Part shown: positions 8,263 through 17,200 of the stretch, piece by piece
Layout: each line of letters begins with the position of its first letter
Position numbering within the stretch: position 1 is the stretch's first letter
From: Dehalococcoidia bacterium
GTDB taxonomy: Bacteria > Chloroflexota > Dehalococcoidia > Lucifugimonadales > UBA3495
Assembly: GCA_021295965.1 (NCBI GenBank)
Contig: JAGWBI010000002.1
Span: 18,110 to 82,109, forward strand
Reading direction: 5' to 3'
DNA length: 64,000 nt
The notes under the pieces: model-generated
What the model saw: the letters and a program-made list of their open reading frames with translations, nothing else
The model's database searches: none
Told to the model about the DNA's origin: nothing
Program-made: the position numbers and the translations under genes

Positions 8263-10026
8263 ATGACCGCCCAGCGACAGCAGTACCAGGTTATCCGCGA
8301 ACCCAACGTCATGGTGCCTATGCGGGACGGGACGCGGTTGGCTACCGACGTCGTCCGCCCCGACGCCCCGGGCCGGTTTCCGGTGCTGATCAACCGGGGG
8401 CCCTACAGCAAGGACAGCTACCTGAACAACCCCGACCACTCTATCTGGTTCTTCCCACGAAACGGTTACGTGCTGCTGAGCCAGGACGTGCGCGGGCGGT
8501 TCGAATCGGAGGGTGAATACAACCCCCTGTTCCAGGAGGCTCTGGACGGCTACGACACTGTGGAATGGGCGGCGCGACAGCCTTGGTCCAGTGGGCGGGT
8601 CGCGACCACTGGGCAGAGCTACCTGGGCGCCACCCAATACACCTTGGCCGGCAAGCATCCGTTGCCCCCGCATCTGGCCACCATGGCCGTCGTCTCCGCT
8701 TCGTCGGACTTCCATCAGTCCTGGGTGTATCACACCGGCGGCGCGATGGAGTGGGGCTGGAATGTCCCCTACGCCATCCTGAAAGGACGCAACACGCTGG
8801 CACGGGGCGGCCACGAAGCTCTCCTTGCCAAGATGGACGAATACGTCATCGAGCCGGGAAACTTCGGCCAACCATTGTCCGACGAGTGGTATCGCCACCT
8901 GCCCTTGCGTGACTGGATTGATCGCCTCAAGGAAGCCGCGCCTTACTTCCACGAATACTTTGATGAAGAGTTGGACGGCCCCTACTGGTGGGGCATCAAC
9001 CTGATGCGGCAAGCCAGGAACGTCTCCATCCCAATGTTCCACGTTAGCTCGTGGTACGACATCTTCCTGGAAGGCGCGCTGAACGCTTTCCAGACCATCC
9101 AAAAACACGGCGGCAGCGAACAGGCCCGCCGCAACCAGAAGTTGATCGTGGGACCCTGGGCGCATCTGCGACCCTACACCGAACCGACCACGGGCGGCGC
9201 CGGCAACATTGATTTCGGGTCGGAGGCGGCCATCGAGCTGCACGACTACCTGCTCCGCTGGTACGGTTATTGGCTCAAGGGCGAGGAAACCGGCATCATG
9301 GACGACCCGCCGGTGCGCCTGTTCGTCATGGGCGACAACCGCTGGCGCGATGAAAACGAGTGGCCCCTGGCCCGTACCCAATACACCGACTGGTACTTCC
9401 ACTCCGGAGGCAACGCCAACACCCGCAACGGTGACGGCGCCCTGTCCACCGTTCCGCCGGAACCGGACGAGTCAGCGGACCAGTTCACCTACGATCCCGC
9501 CGACCCGGTACCCACCCTGGGTGGCAACACCCTGATTATCGACTACGGCGTCTTCGACCAGGGCCCGGCGGAAGACCGCCCCGACGTGCTGTCGTTCTCC
9601 TCGGAACCGCTCCCCGCGGACCTGGAGGTCACCGGTCCTATCTCCGTAACACTCTACGCCGCCACCACCGGCGTCGACACCGACTTCACTGCCAAGCTGG
9701 TTGACGTGCGTCCCGACGGTTTCGCCCACAACCTGCAGGACGGAATCATCCGCGCCCGCTATCGCACTTCCGTGCGCGAACCCTCTTTTGTCAATCCAGG
9801 CGAGGTTTACCGCTACACCATCGACCTATGGGCCACCAGCCACGTCATCAAGGCCGGCCACCGCATCCGCGTGGACGTATCCAGCAGCAACTTCCCACGC
9901 TTCGACCGAAACCCTAACACCGGCGCCGCCCTGGGGGTGGACACGCGGTTGGAAACAGCGCGCCAGACCGTGCATCACTCGGCGCGTTACCCCTCCCACA
10001 TTACCCTGCCGATCATTCCTCGGTGA
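8263..10026 (+). CDS. CocE/NonD family hydrolase
   Basis: A serine hydrolase of the cocaine-esterase / X-Pro dipeptidyl-peptidase superfamily, cleaving ester or amide bonds. The nucleophile is S119 in GQSYLG. MVPMRDGTRLATDVV and QDVRGRFESEGEY are the standard N-terminal blocks. The C-terminal third (from about residue 400) is the jelly-roll X-Pro domain with LEVTGPISVTLYAATTGVD and the DVSSSNFPRFDRNPNTG block usual for the family. At 587 residues it has the usual length. No signal peptide is seen, so it is probably cytoplasmic. GGAGG lies upstream of the ATG. It is divergent from the acyl-CoA dehydrogenase and followed by a Rieske oxygenase; the substrate is unknown. Confidence 0.93.
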   Translation: MTAQRQQYQVIREPNVMVPMRDGTRLATDVVRPDAPGRFPVLINRGPYSKDSYLNNPDHSIWFFPRNGYVLLSQDVRGRFESEGEYNPLFQEALDGYDTVEWAARQPWSSGRVATTGQSYLGATQYTLAGKHPLPPHLATMAVVSASSDFHQSWVYHTGGAMEWGWNVPYAILKGRNTLARGGHEALLAKMDEYVIEPGNFGQPLSDEWYRHLPLRDWIDRLKEAAPYFHEYFDEELDGPYWWGINLMRQARNVSIPMFHVSSWYDIFLEGALNAFQTIQKHGGSEQARRNQKLIVGPWAHLRPYTEPTTGGAGNIDFGSEAAIELHDYLLRWYGYWLKGEETGIMDDPPVRLFVMGDNRWRDENEWPLARTQYTDWYFHSGGNANTRNGDGALSTVPPEPDESADQFTYDPADPVPTLGGNTLIIDYGVFDQGPAEDRPDVLSFSSEPLPADLEVTGPISVTLYAATTGVDTDFTAKLVDVRPDGFAHNLQDGIIRARYRTSVREPSFVNPGEVYRYTIDLWATSHVIKAGHRIRVDVSSSNFPRFDRNPNTGAALGVDTRLETARQTVHHSARYPSHITLPIIPR

Positions 10027-10099
10027 GGTGTCCACCGGCGATGATCTTTGACGTTCTCGTTCCACTTGGCTAGCTCATTTCCCCATTGGAGGGTTCAGC

Positions 10100-11437
10100 A
10101 TGGAAATCGACAGTCTTGTTTACGACCGTCCCGATCTGGGCAAGTTCAGGGTGCACCGTTCCAGCATGACGTCCTCTGAAATTTACGAGCTGGAGCGTCA
10201 ACGAATTTTTGACCGATGCTGGCTGTATTTGGGTCACGAGTCCGAGATTCCAAACCCAGGGGATTACGCTCGTCGGGTCGTCGCTGAGCGGGCTCTGTTC
10301 TTCGTGCGCGACCGCAACGGCGAGTTGCGGGTTTTCCACAACACCTGCCCTCATCGTGGCGCCCTCATCTGTCGCACCGACCACGGCAACGCCCAGGTGC
10401 TGCAATGCTTTTACCACGCCTGGAGTTTCAACACGTCGGGCGAGTTAATCGGGATGCCCGACGTCGAGGGTTACGGCCCTGATTTCGATCGCGGCGAAAT
10501 GGGCCTTCATTCGGCCCGTTTCGACAGTTACAAGGGTTTCATATTCGTGTGCTTCGACGCCAATGCCGAGCCCTTGGTGGATTACCTGGCCGGAGCCGCC
10601 GAATACCTCGACTTGGTGGCCGACCAGGCCCCGGACGGGATGCGTGTAATTCCCGGCTCGAACCGCTACACCATCAAAGCCAACTGGAAGCTGCTGGCCG
10701 AAAACAGCATCGATGGCTACCACGCGCTTCCCACCCATCAGACCTACTTTGATTACATGGCTAACGAGGCGGGCGGAGATGTGCCATCAATCAACAACCG
10801 CCGAGGATTCGGGCGCTCCCTGGGCAACGGCCATGGCGTGATGGAAAACGACGCCATATACGGCCGGCCGATTGCCATGTGGCATCCTTACTTTGGGGAA
10901 GAGTCTCGCGAGGAAATCCAGGGAATCAAGGATGAACTCATCGCCAGACACGGCCCCACCAAGGCGCTGCGCATGTGCGAAAAAAGCCGGAACATGGTTA
11001 TCTTCCCCAACCTGGTCGTCAACGATGTCATGGCAGTCACGATCAGGGTGTTCCAGCCCACTGGCCCGGACAGCATGAACGTTACCGCGTGGCAGGTGGT
11101 TCCCTCCGGAGAGACCGGTATGCGACTGAGCCGACGATTGGATTCCTTCCTGTCGTTCCTGGGACCCGGCGGGCTGGCTACGCCGGACGACACCGAGGCG
11201 CTGGAATCCTGCCAACAAGGCTTCCGTTCCGGCGGGATCGAGTGGTCGGACCTCTCCCGGGGCTTTTACCGGGAACCCCGTGGCAACGACGAATTGCAAA
11301 TTCGTTCCTTCTGGCGACGGTGGCAATCGCTGGTATCGGATCAACCGCACGTGGAGCAGTACGAAAGAGGTTTGACCCCGGGCGAAATACCAGAGGTCGC
11401 GCCATCACCGGAGCTGACCGTTGCGGCGGACGACTAG
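10100..11437 (+). CDS. Rieske aromatic-ring-hydroxylating oxygenase, alpha subunit
   Basis: The catalytic subunit of a ring-hydroxylating or demethylating dioxygenase. The Rieske [2Fe-2S] ligands are C83 and H85 (CPHRG) and C103 and H106 (CFYHAW). The mononuclear iron site is D205, H208 and H213 in NSIDGYHALPTH, with a further Asp expected near the C-terminus. Length (445) fits. GGAGG precedes the ATG. The beta subunit follows after 18 bases. No ferredoxin or reductase component is in the cluster, so electrons must come from a shared reductase elsewhere. The substrate is not inferable. Confidence 0.94.
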   Translation: MEIDSLVYDRPDLGKFRVHRSSMTSSEIYELERQRIFDRCWLYLGHESEIPNPGDYARRVVAERALFFVRDRNGELRVFHNTCPHRGALICRTDHGNAQVLQCFYHAWSFNTSGELIGMPDVEGYGPDFDRGEMGLHSARFDSYKGFIFVCFDANAEPLVDYLAGAAEYLDLVADQAPDGMRVIPGSNRYTIKANWKLLAENSIDGYHALPTHQTYFDYMANEAGGDVPSINNRRGFGRSLGNGHGVMENDAIYGRPIAMWHPYFGEESREEIQGIKDELIARHGPTKALRMCEKSRNMVIFPNLVVNDVMAVTIRVFQPTGPDSMNVTAWQVVPSGETGMRLSRRLDSFLSFLGPGGLATPDDTEALESCQQGFRSGGIEWSDLSRGFYREPRGNDELQIRSFWRRWQSLVSDQPHVEQYERGLTPGEIPEVAPSPELTVAADD

Positions 11438-11455
11438 CCAGGGGAGGTTGAAGAT

Positions 11456-11995
11456 ATGGCGACACAAATGACGCCGGCAGCACCTCCCATCAAGGGGCTG
11501 CCGCCAACGACTGAGTCCCTGCTGCTGCAGCATGAGGTGGAACAGTTTCTGTATCTGGAAGCCCGGTTGCTGGACGACTGGAACCTGGACGCCTGGCTGG
11601 AGCTGTACACCCCAGACGCCCGGTATGTGGTCCCCACCACCGACTTGCCCGAAGGCGATCCGACGTCTGACCTGGTGTTTATTGACGATGACTACCGGCG
11701 CATGGCCGGTCGGGTCGTCCGACTCAAAAGCCGCCACGCGCATCGTGAATATCCCTGGTCGCGTACCCGCCGTTTCATCGGCAACGTCATGGTGACCGCG
11801 ATCAACGGGGACGAAATTGAGGCTACCGCTTCCGTGGCGGTGTGGCGGTTCCGCGCCGGCGAATCGGCTCCCTACGTAGGTCGCTACGATGTTCGTCTCC
11901 GCAGGGTGGACGGTCAACTGCGCCTGTGCTACAAAAGGGCGATCCTGGATCAGGAGGAACTGTCCGACCACGGTGCGTTGAGCATCATCCTCTGA
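11456..11995 (+). CDS. Ring-hydroxylating dioxygenase beta subunit
   Basis: Small subunit of the preceding Rieske oxygenase, with an SnoaL/NTF2-like fold that packs the alpha3-beta3 hexamer. Recognisable parts are FLYLEARLLDDWNLDAWLELY, DYRRMAGRV, the SRTRRFIGNV strand and the closing YKRAILDQ. It is 179 residues, a standard length. AGGGGAGG lies before the ATG. Its 18-base spacing from the alpha gene indicates co-transcription. Confidence 0.92.
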   Translation: MATQMTPAAPPIKGLPPTTESLLLQHEVEQFLYLEARLLDDWNLDAWLELYTPDARYVVPTTDLPEGDPTSDLVFIDDDYRRMAGRVVRLKSRHAHREYPWSRTRRFIGNVMVTAINGDEIEATASVAVWRFRAGESAPYVGRYDVRLRRVDGQLRLCYKRAILDQEELSDHGALSIIL

Positions 11996-12093
11996 ACCGG
12001 GATCTTGGCGGAAACATCTGCCGTTTACTTCGGTAGAGTCGGCCACTGAACCGCCATCGACCATCAAAACCAATCGAAGTTAGGAAACGCAAG

Positions 12094-12552
12094 ATGACAA
12101 CCAGCAACACTATCTTGGATGATGCCCAGCGTGCACTGCTGGACGCAACTTTGAACCGCATCGTGCCGGCTCAGGACGAGATGCCTGGCGCCGGCGACCT
12201 GGGCATCGCCGCCTTCGTCGAATCGGTGGCGGCGGGATCCGCCGCCAAACGCCGCCTGTTCATGGAGGGGTTAGTCCAAATTGAACTGGCGGCACAGGAA
12301 CGGGGCGGCTTGTTTGCGACCCTGTCGGAAACGGCACAAGACGATGCTCTGAAATCGGTCGAGGAAACCAACCCGGCCTTTTTCCAGGAACTGGTCACCC
12401 AGGCGTATCGCGGTTACTACACCGATGAGACGGTATATTCGCTTCTCAGCTATCGAGCTCCCAACCGGGCGGACTACGATCCGCTGCCTTTAGACGAGTC
12501 GCTGCTCGGACCAGTCCGCGAGCGTGGACAGATCTGGACGACCGCACCGTGA
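12094..12552 (+). CDS. Gluconate 2-dehydrogenase subunit 3-like protein
   Basis: The family signature NRIVPAQDEMPGAGDLGIAAF is near residues 18-38, followed by helices ending in YYTDETVYSLLSYRAPNRADYDPL. In known systems this small subunit partners a GMC-type or flavin dehydrogenase and often carries a Tat signal; here neither a large subunit nor a signal is present. It is 152 residues. It follows the Rieske pair by 98 bases and may be expressed with it. Its stop abuts that of the convergent radical SAM gene with no spacer. Confidence 0.75.
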   Translation: MTTSNTILDDAQRALLDATLNRIVPAQDEMPGAGDLGIAAFVESVAAGSAAKRRLFMEGLVQIELAAQERGGLFATLSETAQDDALKSVEETNPAFFQELVTQAYRGYYTDETVYSLLSYRAPNRADYDPLPLDESLLGPVRERGQIWTTAP

Positions 12553-13524
12553 TCAGGCCGCCAAGGGCAACGCGAGTTGGGTGGGGGTCTCCGTTTTTTC
12601 GGGCCGACTCGGGCAACCCTGTTCATCGGCTTCGTTGCGGGGCACCAACCTCGCGGGTTGCAATCCCTTGACCGACGGAAGTCGGGGCAACTCCCAACGC
12701 AAACGTGCGTCGTCCACCAGGCCTGACACCGCATTGGTGTAGTCCCTGGGAGCGTGCTCGGTCCGGTATAGGCGCTCGTACCCCGGCGCCAGATGTGGAT
12801 AAGCCTCCCGGATGAGCGGCATGAACCATTCGCGGCTGCCCGGTCGCAGAAACAGCAGGTTGCTGGACAGGAACTGGGCCCGGTGTTCGGCAGCTGCGCT
12901 TACCAGAGCATCGATACTCGCAGCGCTGTCGGACAAACCCGGGAGCAAAGGCGCCGCCAACACACCGGCCGGTATTCCATGCTCGACCAGGTATTGCATG
13001 GTCTCTAGGCGCGCCATGGGATGCGGCGCTCCTGGTTCCGTCTGGCGCCATACGGTTTCGTCCACCGTGCCCACGCTGAAAACCACCTGGGCTCCGGCGA
13101 CTTCGTTCAGTTGACGCAGTACATCAACGTCCCGTTTGGCCAGAGTGCCCTTGGTAGTGACGGAGGCCGGGTTGCGAAACTCAGCCAGCACCTCCAGCAA
13201 CTGGCGGGTCAGGCGATACTGGGCTTCGGCCGGCTCGTAAGGGTCGGACGCGGTGCCGATGGCTATGGGTTCGCCATCCCACTTGGGTCTGGAGAGTTCG
13301 GCGCGGAGGACTTGCGGCGCGTTGATCTTCGCGAAAATCCGCCGTTCGAAGTCCACTCCCGAGTCCATTCCCCAATACTCATGTGTAGAACGGGCGTAGC
13401 AATAACGGCAGGCGTGGCGGCACCCCCGGTACGGGTTGATCGTCCAGCGGAAGGGAAAATCTGAAGCGTTGACGTGGTTGATGAGGGACTTACAGCGGAT
13501 TTCGGTTACTTCGGCGGCAACCAT
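12553..13524 (-). CDS. Radical SAM protein, SplB/Rv2578c-like
   Basis: A [4Fe-4S]/S-adenosylmethionine enzyme. The cluster motif is C35-R-H-A-C39-R-Y-C42, preceded by TINPYRGC, which places it in the spore-photoproduct-lyase-like or Rv2578c group rather than standard MoaA/BioB types. IAIGTASDPYEPAE and the TKGTLAKRDVDVL block are typical of that group. The start is ATG 13524, with GGAG eight bases upstream; ATG 13545 lacks one. The length is 323. The upstream promoter contains GAGC-N4-GTTC, resembling Gram-positive LexA boxes, so DNA-damage induction is possible. The true substrate of this group is not established. Confidence 0.85.
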   Translation of the reverse strand: MVAAEVTEIRCKSLINHVNASDFPFRWTINPYRGCRHACRYCYARSTHEYWGMDSGVDFERRIFAKINAPQVLRAELSRPKWDGEPIAIGTASDPYEPAEAQYRLTRQLLEVLAEFRNPASVTTKGTLAKRDVDVLRQLNEVAGAQVVFSVGTVDETVWRQTEPGAPHPMARLETMQYLVEHGIPAGVLAAPLLPGLSDSAASIDALVSAAAEHRAQFLSSNLLFLRPGSREWFMPLIREAYPHLAPGYERLYRTEHAPRDYTNAVSGLVDDARLRWELPRLPSVKGLQPARLVPRNEADEQGCPSRPEKTETPTQLALPLAA

Positions 13525-13539
13525 GTGGCGCTCCTTCAC

Positions 13540-13594
13540 AAACATGTGTTCTGTAATTGAACATTATTTTAGAGCGCATGTTCGGTATTGTCAA
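13540..13594 (-). promoter_or_regulatory. Radical SAM promoter with LexA-like motifs
   Basis: Minus strand: TTGACA (13589-13594), 17 bases, TAAAAT (13566-13571), a near-consensus promoter. The plus-strand motif GAGCGCATGTTC (13572-13583) fills the spacer, and AAACATGTGTTC (13540-13551) lies downstream of the -10. Each differs by one base from the GAAC-N4-GTTC palindrome bound by Bacillus and mycobacterial LexA. Confidence 0.6.
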
Positions 13595-13651
13595 CGCTAT
13601 CCGTGGCTTTCTTTAATCAATGCGCGGCGTGGGTTTCGTTGTGGAGGTCGC

Positions 13652-13657
13652 TATAAT
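13652..13657 (+). promoter_or_regulatory. Putative -10 box for the gamma-carbonic-anhydrase gene
   Basis: A perfect TATAAT 32 bases before the TTG start codon. No convincing -35 is seen 16-18 bases upstream, so this is a weak promoter call. Confidence 0.35.
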
Positions 13658-13689
13658 TGCCGGAGCAGTTTTGACTCAGGAGGGCTCTT

Positions 13690-14214
13690 TTGATTCGCAG
13701 TATTGACGGGAAAACACCCCAGATCCATCCCAGCGTTTTCGTCAGTGAGGCCGCCTACGTCGTCGGCGACGTCGTCATAGGCGAGGGCACCAGTATCTGG
13801 CCCGGGGCGGTGATCAGGGCAGACTACGGGCGGATAATCATTGGCAAAAATTGCTCTATACAGGACAACTGTGTTCTGCACACCGACGACTATCTGGAGT
13901 TGGGCGACAATGTGCTGATGACCCACGGTGCGGTGGTGCACGGTGGCATAGTCGGCAACAACGTGATGATTGGCGTGAACGCGGTGTGCCTGGAGGACTG
14001 CAAGGTGGGCGACTACGTGCTGATCGGCGCCGGCGCTATCGTCACGGGAACGCCGATCCCCAACGAATCATTGGTCGTCGGGGTGCCCGGGAGGATTCGC
14101 GAACTCCCGGACGTACATCGCAAGAGATTGGAAAATCCCACGGCCCGCTACCAGGAGAACGGCCGACGATTTATCGCGGCTGGGTTGGGCCTGCAAATCC
14201 CCGCGACGGAGTAG
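13690..14214 (+). CDS. Gamma-carbonic-anhydrase family hexapeptide-repeat protein
   Basis: A left-handed beta-helix protein of 174 residues. Hexapeptide repeats run from about residue 25 to 130. The zinc-binding histidines of gamma-carbonic anhydrases are in place: H64 (NCVLH), H79 and H84 (MTHGAVVHGG). Related proteins include PaaY and CaiE, so carbonic anhydrase or CoA-thioester activity are both possible. The start is TTG at 13690, supported by AGGAGGG eight bases upstream. It is monocistronic and convergent with dnaE. Confidence 0.88.
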   Translation: MIRSIDGKTPQIHPSVFVSEAAYVVGDVVIGEGTSIWPGAVIRADYGRIIIGKNCSIQDNCVLHTDDYLELGDNVLMTHGAVVHGGIVGNNVMIGVNAVCLEDCKVGDYVLIGAGAIVTGTPIPNESLVVGVPGRIRELPDVHRKRLENPTARYQENGRRFIAAGLGLQIPATE

Positions 14215-14237
14215 GGGCGGGCTTCAAACTCGCCCCT
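14212..14237. repeat. Imperfect member of the palindrome family
   Basis: TAGGGGCGGG and CTCGCCCCTG arms around a seven-base centre, directly after the gamma-carbonic-anhydrase stop and before the convergent dnaE end. One arm position is mismatched compared with the other five copies. Confidence 0.7.
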
Positions 14238-14238
14238 G

Positions 14239-17200
14239 TTATACCGCGCTACCCTGGTACTCGCAGCAGGTTTCGTCCTCGCGCAGCAGATCTTTCACCC
14301 GCTGTTGCAGTTCGTCGCAGATCGCCGTTGAAACGGTAGGAATCTCCATCAACACCCGGCGCTCTTCCTTGAGGTTCAACTCCAAATAGACCTTGTCGTC
14401 GCCGGTATATTCCAACATCACGCGGATGGCTTGGCGCAACCGGTAGCGATCTTCGTCCGGGTCATCCGTTTCGATCATCTTGATGAGCACGCCGGCCTCC
14501 CGGCTACCGTTTTTGCCGGGGCTGGCGGGGGCGACAGAACCGTTTGTCGCGGTGGAGCCGTTGGTGTTCGGAGCGCGCTTCGTCCGGGGGCGCGGCTCTG
14601 CCGGCTCCTCTTGCGTCTCGGACGCAGTTGCTTGATCGGGAAGCTGGTATTCCTGGGCTTCGTAGCAGGCGATGGAAAAATCGTCGCCCCGGATTTGCAG
14701 GCGGCCGGTCACCCGGGCGACCCGACCTGCCTGCCAGATGTGGGCGGTTTTGTCCAATGCGTCCGGCCACACCATCGCTTCAACCAGGCCGCCTACCAAA
14801 GCCAGATCAACCCGTAGGAACTTGCGATTGTCCCGCGTATAACGCTCCGCGACGCTGGCGATATGGCCGAGCAGCGTGACGGTGGTGCTGATCATGTCCT
14901 CGTGGAGTTGTTCCACCGAGTTATAAGCGTCGCCCGGATCGATGGCGGCCAGGGCCAACAGCGGATTGTAGGAAAGGGCGACTCCGAGATATTCTTTCTC
15001 CAGCGCCGCTTTTTCCTGAAGCGTGTAGTCTGGTTGGGATGCGTCGAAATCCAGCAGAGTGCCGCCGGCGCCGCTGTCAAGTTCTTCACCGAACATGCCA
15101 ACCTGACCCGAGTTGCGGTTGCGTGTTTCCTGCTGGGCAACGGCCCAGATACGGTCGAGATTGCCCACAACTGCCGCTCGCGGAGCCAGGGAATCGAAGG
15201 CGCCGGCCTTGGCCAGACCTTCCAACGTCCGCCGGTTCAGCCCGGAAACGTCAACCCGCCGGCAGAAATCGCTGATCGACGCGTATTCGCCTCCGGCCTG
15301 CCGCTCTTGCACGATGGGGACGACGGCCGCTTCGCCCACGGTTTTCACCGCCGACAAGCCGATACGTAGCCGGCCCCCGTGCGGCGATTTTTCGCCGGCT
15401 TTGTCAATCGTATAGAAGATGCCGGAATGGTTTACGTCGGGCAGGCCAATGCCGATGCCCATGCGGGTACATTCGTTGATCGACGCGACGTAACGTTCGC
15501 CGTGGTCCAGACGGCAGTTCAGCACGGACGCCATGTATTCCAACGGGTAGTGCGTCTTGAAATAGGCAGTCCAGTAGGAAATCAGGCCGTAGCTCACGCT
15601 GTGGGCCTTGTTGAAGGCGTAGCCGGCAAACGGTTCGATGAGATTGAAAATCTCCGTTCCCATCTGCTCGGTGTATCCTTGTTGAACCGACCCGGCGACG
15701 AAGCGTTCCCGTTCTTCGGCCATAAGCGCGGGTATCTTCTTGCCCATCGCCTTCCGCACCGTGTCGGCCTCGCCCAGCGAGTAGCCGGCAAAATTTTGCA
15801 GGATGTGGAGCACCTGGTCCTGATAAACGATGACTCCGTAGGTCTCGCCCAGTAATTCCTTCATGCTGGGATGTGGGTAGGACACCTGCTCCCGCCCGTG
15901 TTTGGAGCGGATGAATCGGTCGATATGCTCCATCGGACCGGGGCGATAGAGGGCAATCATGGCAGCTATGTCGCCCAGATCCGAAGGTTTGAGCTCCTTG
16001 ATGTAACGCTGCATCCCGGCGCTTTCCAGCTGAAACAGGTCGGACGTGTTTCCGGTGCCCAGCAGTTCGTAGGTTTCCGGGTCGTCCAGCCCCAGGCGGG
16101 TCAGATCAATGCGAATGCCCCGCTCTTCGTCCAGCAGTTTGATGGTGCGGTCCAGGATGGTCAGGTTGGTCAGGCCCAGGAAGTCCATTTTGAGCAGACC
16201 CAGCTTGGCCACGGGATCCATGGAATATTGGGTCATCATGACCGGGCTGTTCTCGTCGCCGCGAGAGGGACGCTGCAACGGGACGGTCTCGGTAAGGGGC
16301 TCGTCGGCAATCAGGACGCCGGCGGCATGGGTGCTGACGTGATGGACGATGCCTTCCAGGGCCTGGGCATGGTCAACCAGTTCGCGCATGGACCCGTCGG
16401 TCTGATACACCTGTCCCAGTTCCGGGCTGGCGGTCATTGCGTCGGCGAGAGTGCGGGATTTGAACGGCACCATGCGGGCGATGCGGTCAACGTCGCCGTA
16501 GCTCATGCCGAGGCCGCGACCCACGTCCCTGAGCGCGGCCTTCGGTCCCAACGTACCGAATGTGATGATTTGAGCCACCCGGTCGCTGCCGTAGCGGTCG
16601 ATCACATACCGCAGAACCTCGTCCCGGCGGTCGTCCTGGAAGTCCATATCGATGTCGGGCATTTCCTTGCGCTCAAAGTTGAGGAAACGCTCAAAGACCA
16701 GGTTATAGGCCATCGGGTCAACATCGGTGATGCCCAGACAGTAGAGAACAACGCTGGCGGCGGCGCTCCCCCGGACCCCAAACAGGATCTGCTGCCGGCG
16801 CACGAACGAGATGATGTCCCAAACCACCAGGAAGTAGTTGGCAAAACTCGTCTGCCGCACCACTTCCAGTTCGTATTCCATGCGGGCGCGCGCGGCCTCG
16901 TTGTTTCGCCCGTAGCGCTCGTTGAAACCCTCCCAGCAGATACGCTCGAGGTAGGCGTCGGCGTCCTCTCCGTTTGGTGTCGGGTATCGCGGCAGGTGCA
17001 TCTGACCGAACCCCAGCGAAACGTTGCACTCCTGGGCCACCTCGCCGGTAATTTCCACCGCCTGGGGGAAATCGGCGAATAGGGCAGCCATCTCTTCGGG
17101 CGTCTTGATGTAATAGGAAGAGTCCTCCATCCGCAGGCGCTTGTCGTCCAGCACGTTGGTGCCCGTCTGTATGCAGATGTACACGTCCTGGTACTGGTAG

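Noticed and set aside
8089-9402. Long open frame antisense to the CocE/NonD gene
   Set aside because: It is a codon-bias shadow; the plus-strand protein has intact catalytic motifs and a ribosome site.
15871-17082. 403-codon frame antisense to dnaE
   Set aside because: No protein-like features; lies wholly over the DnaE polymerase core.
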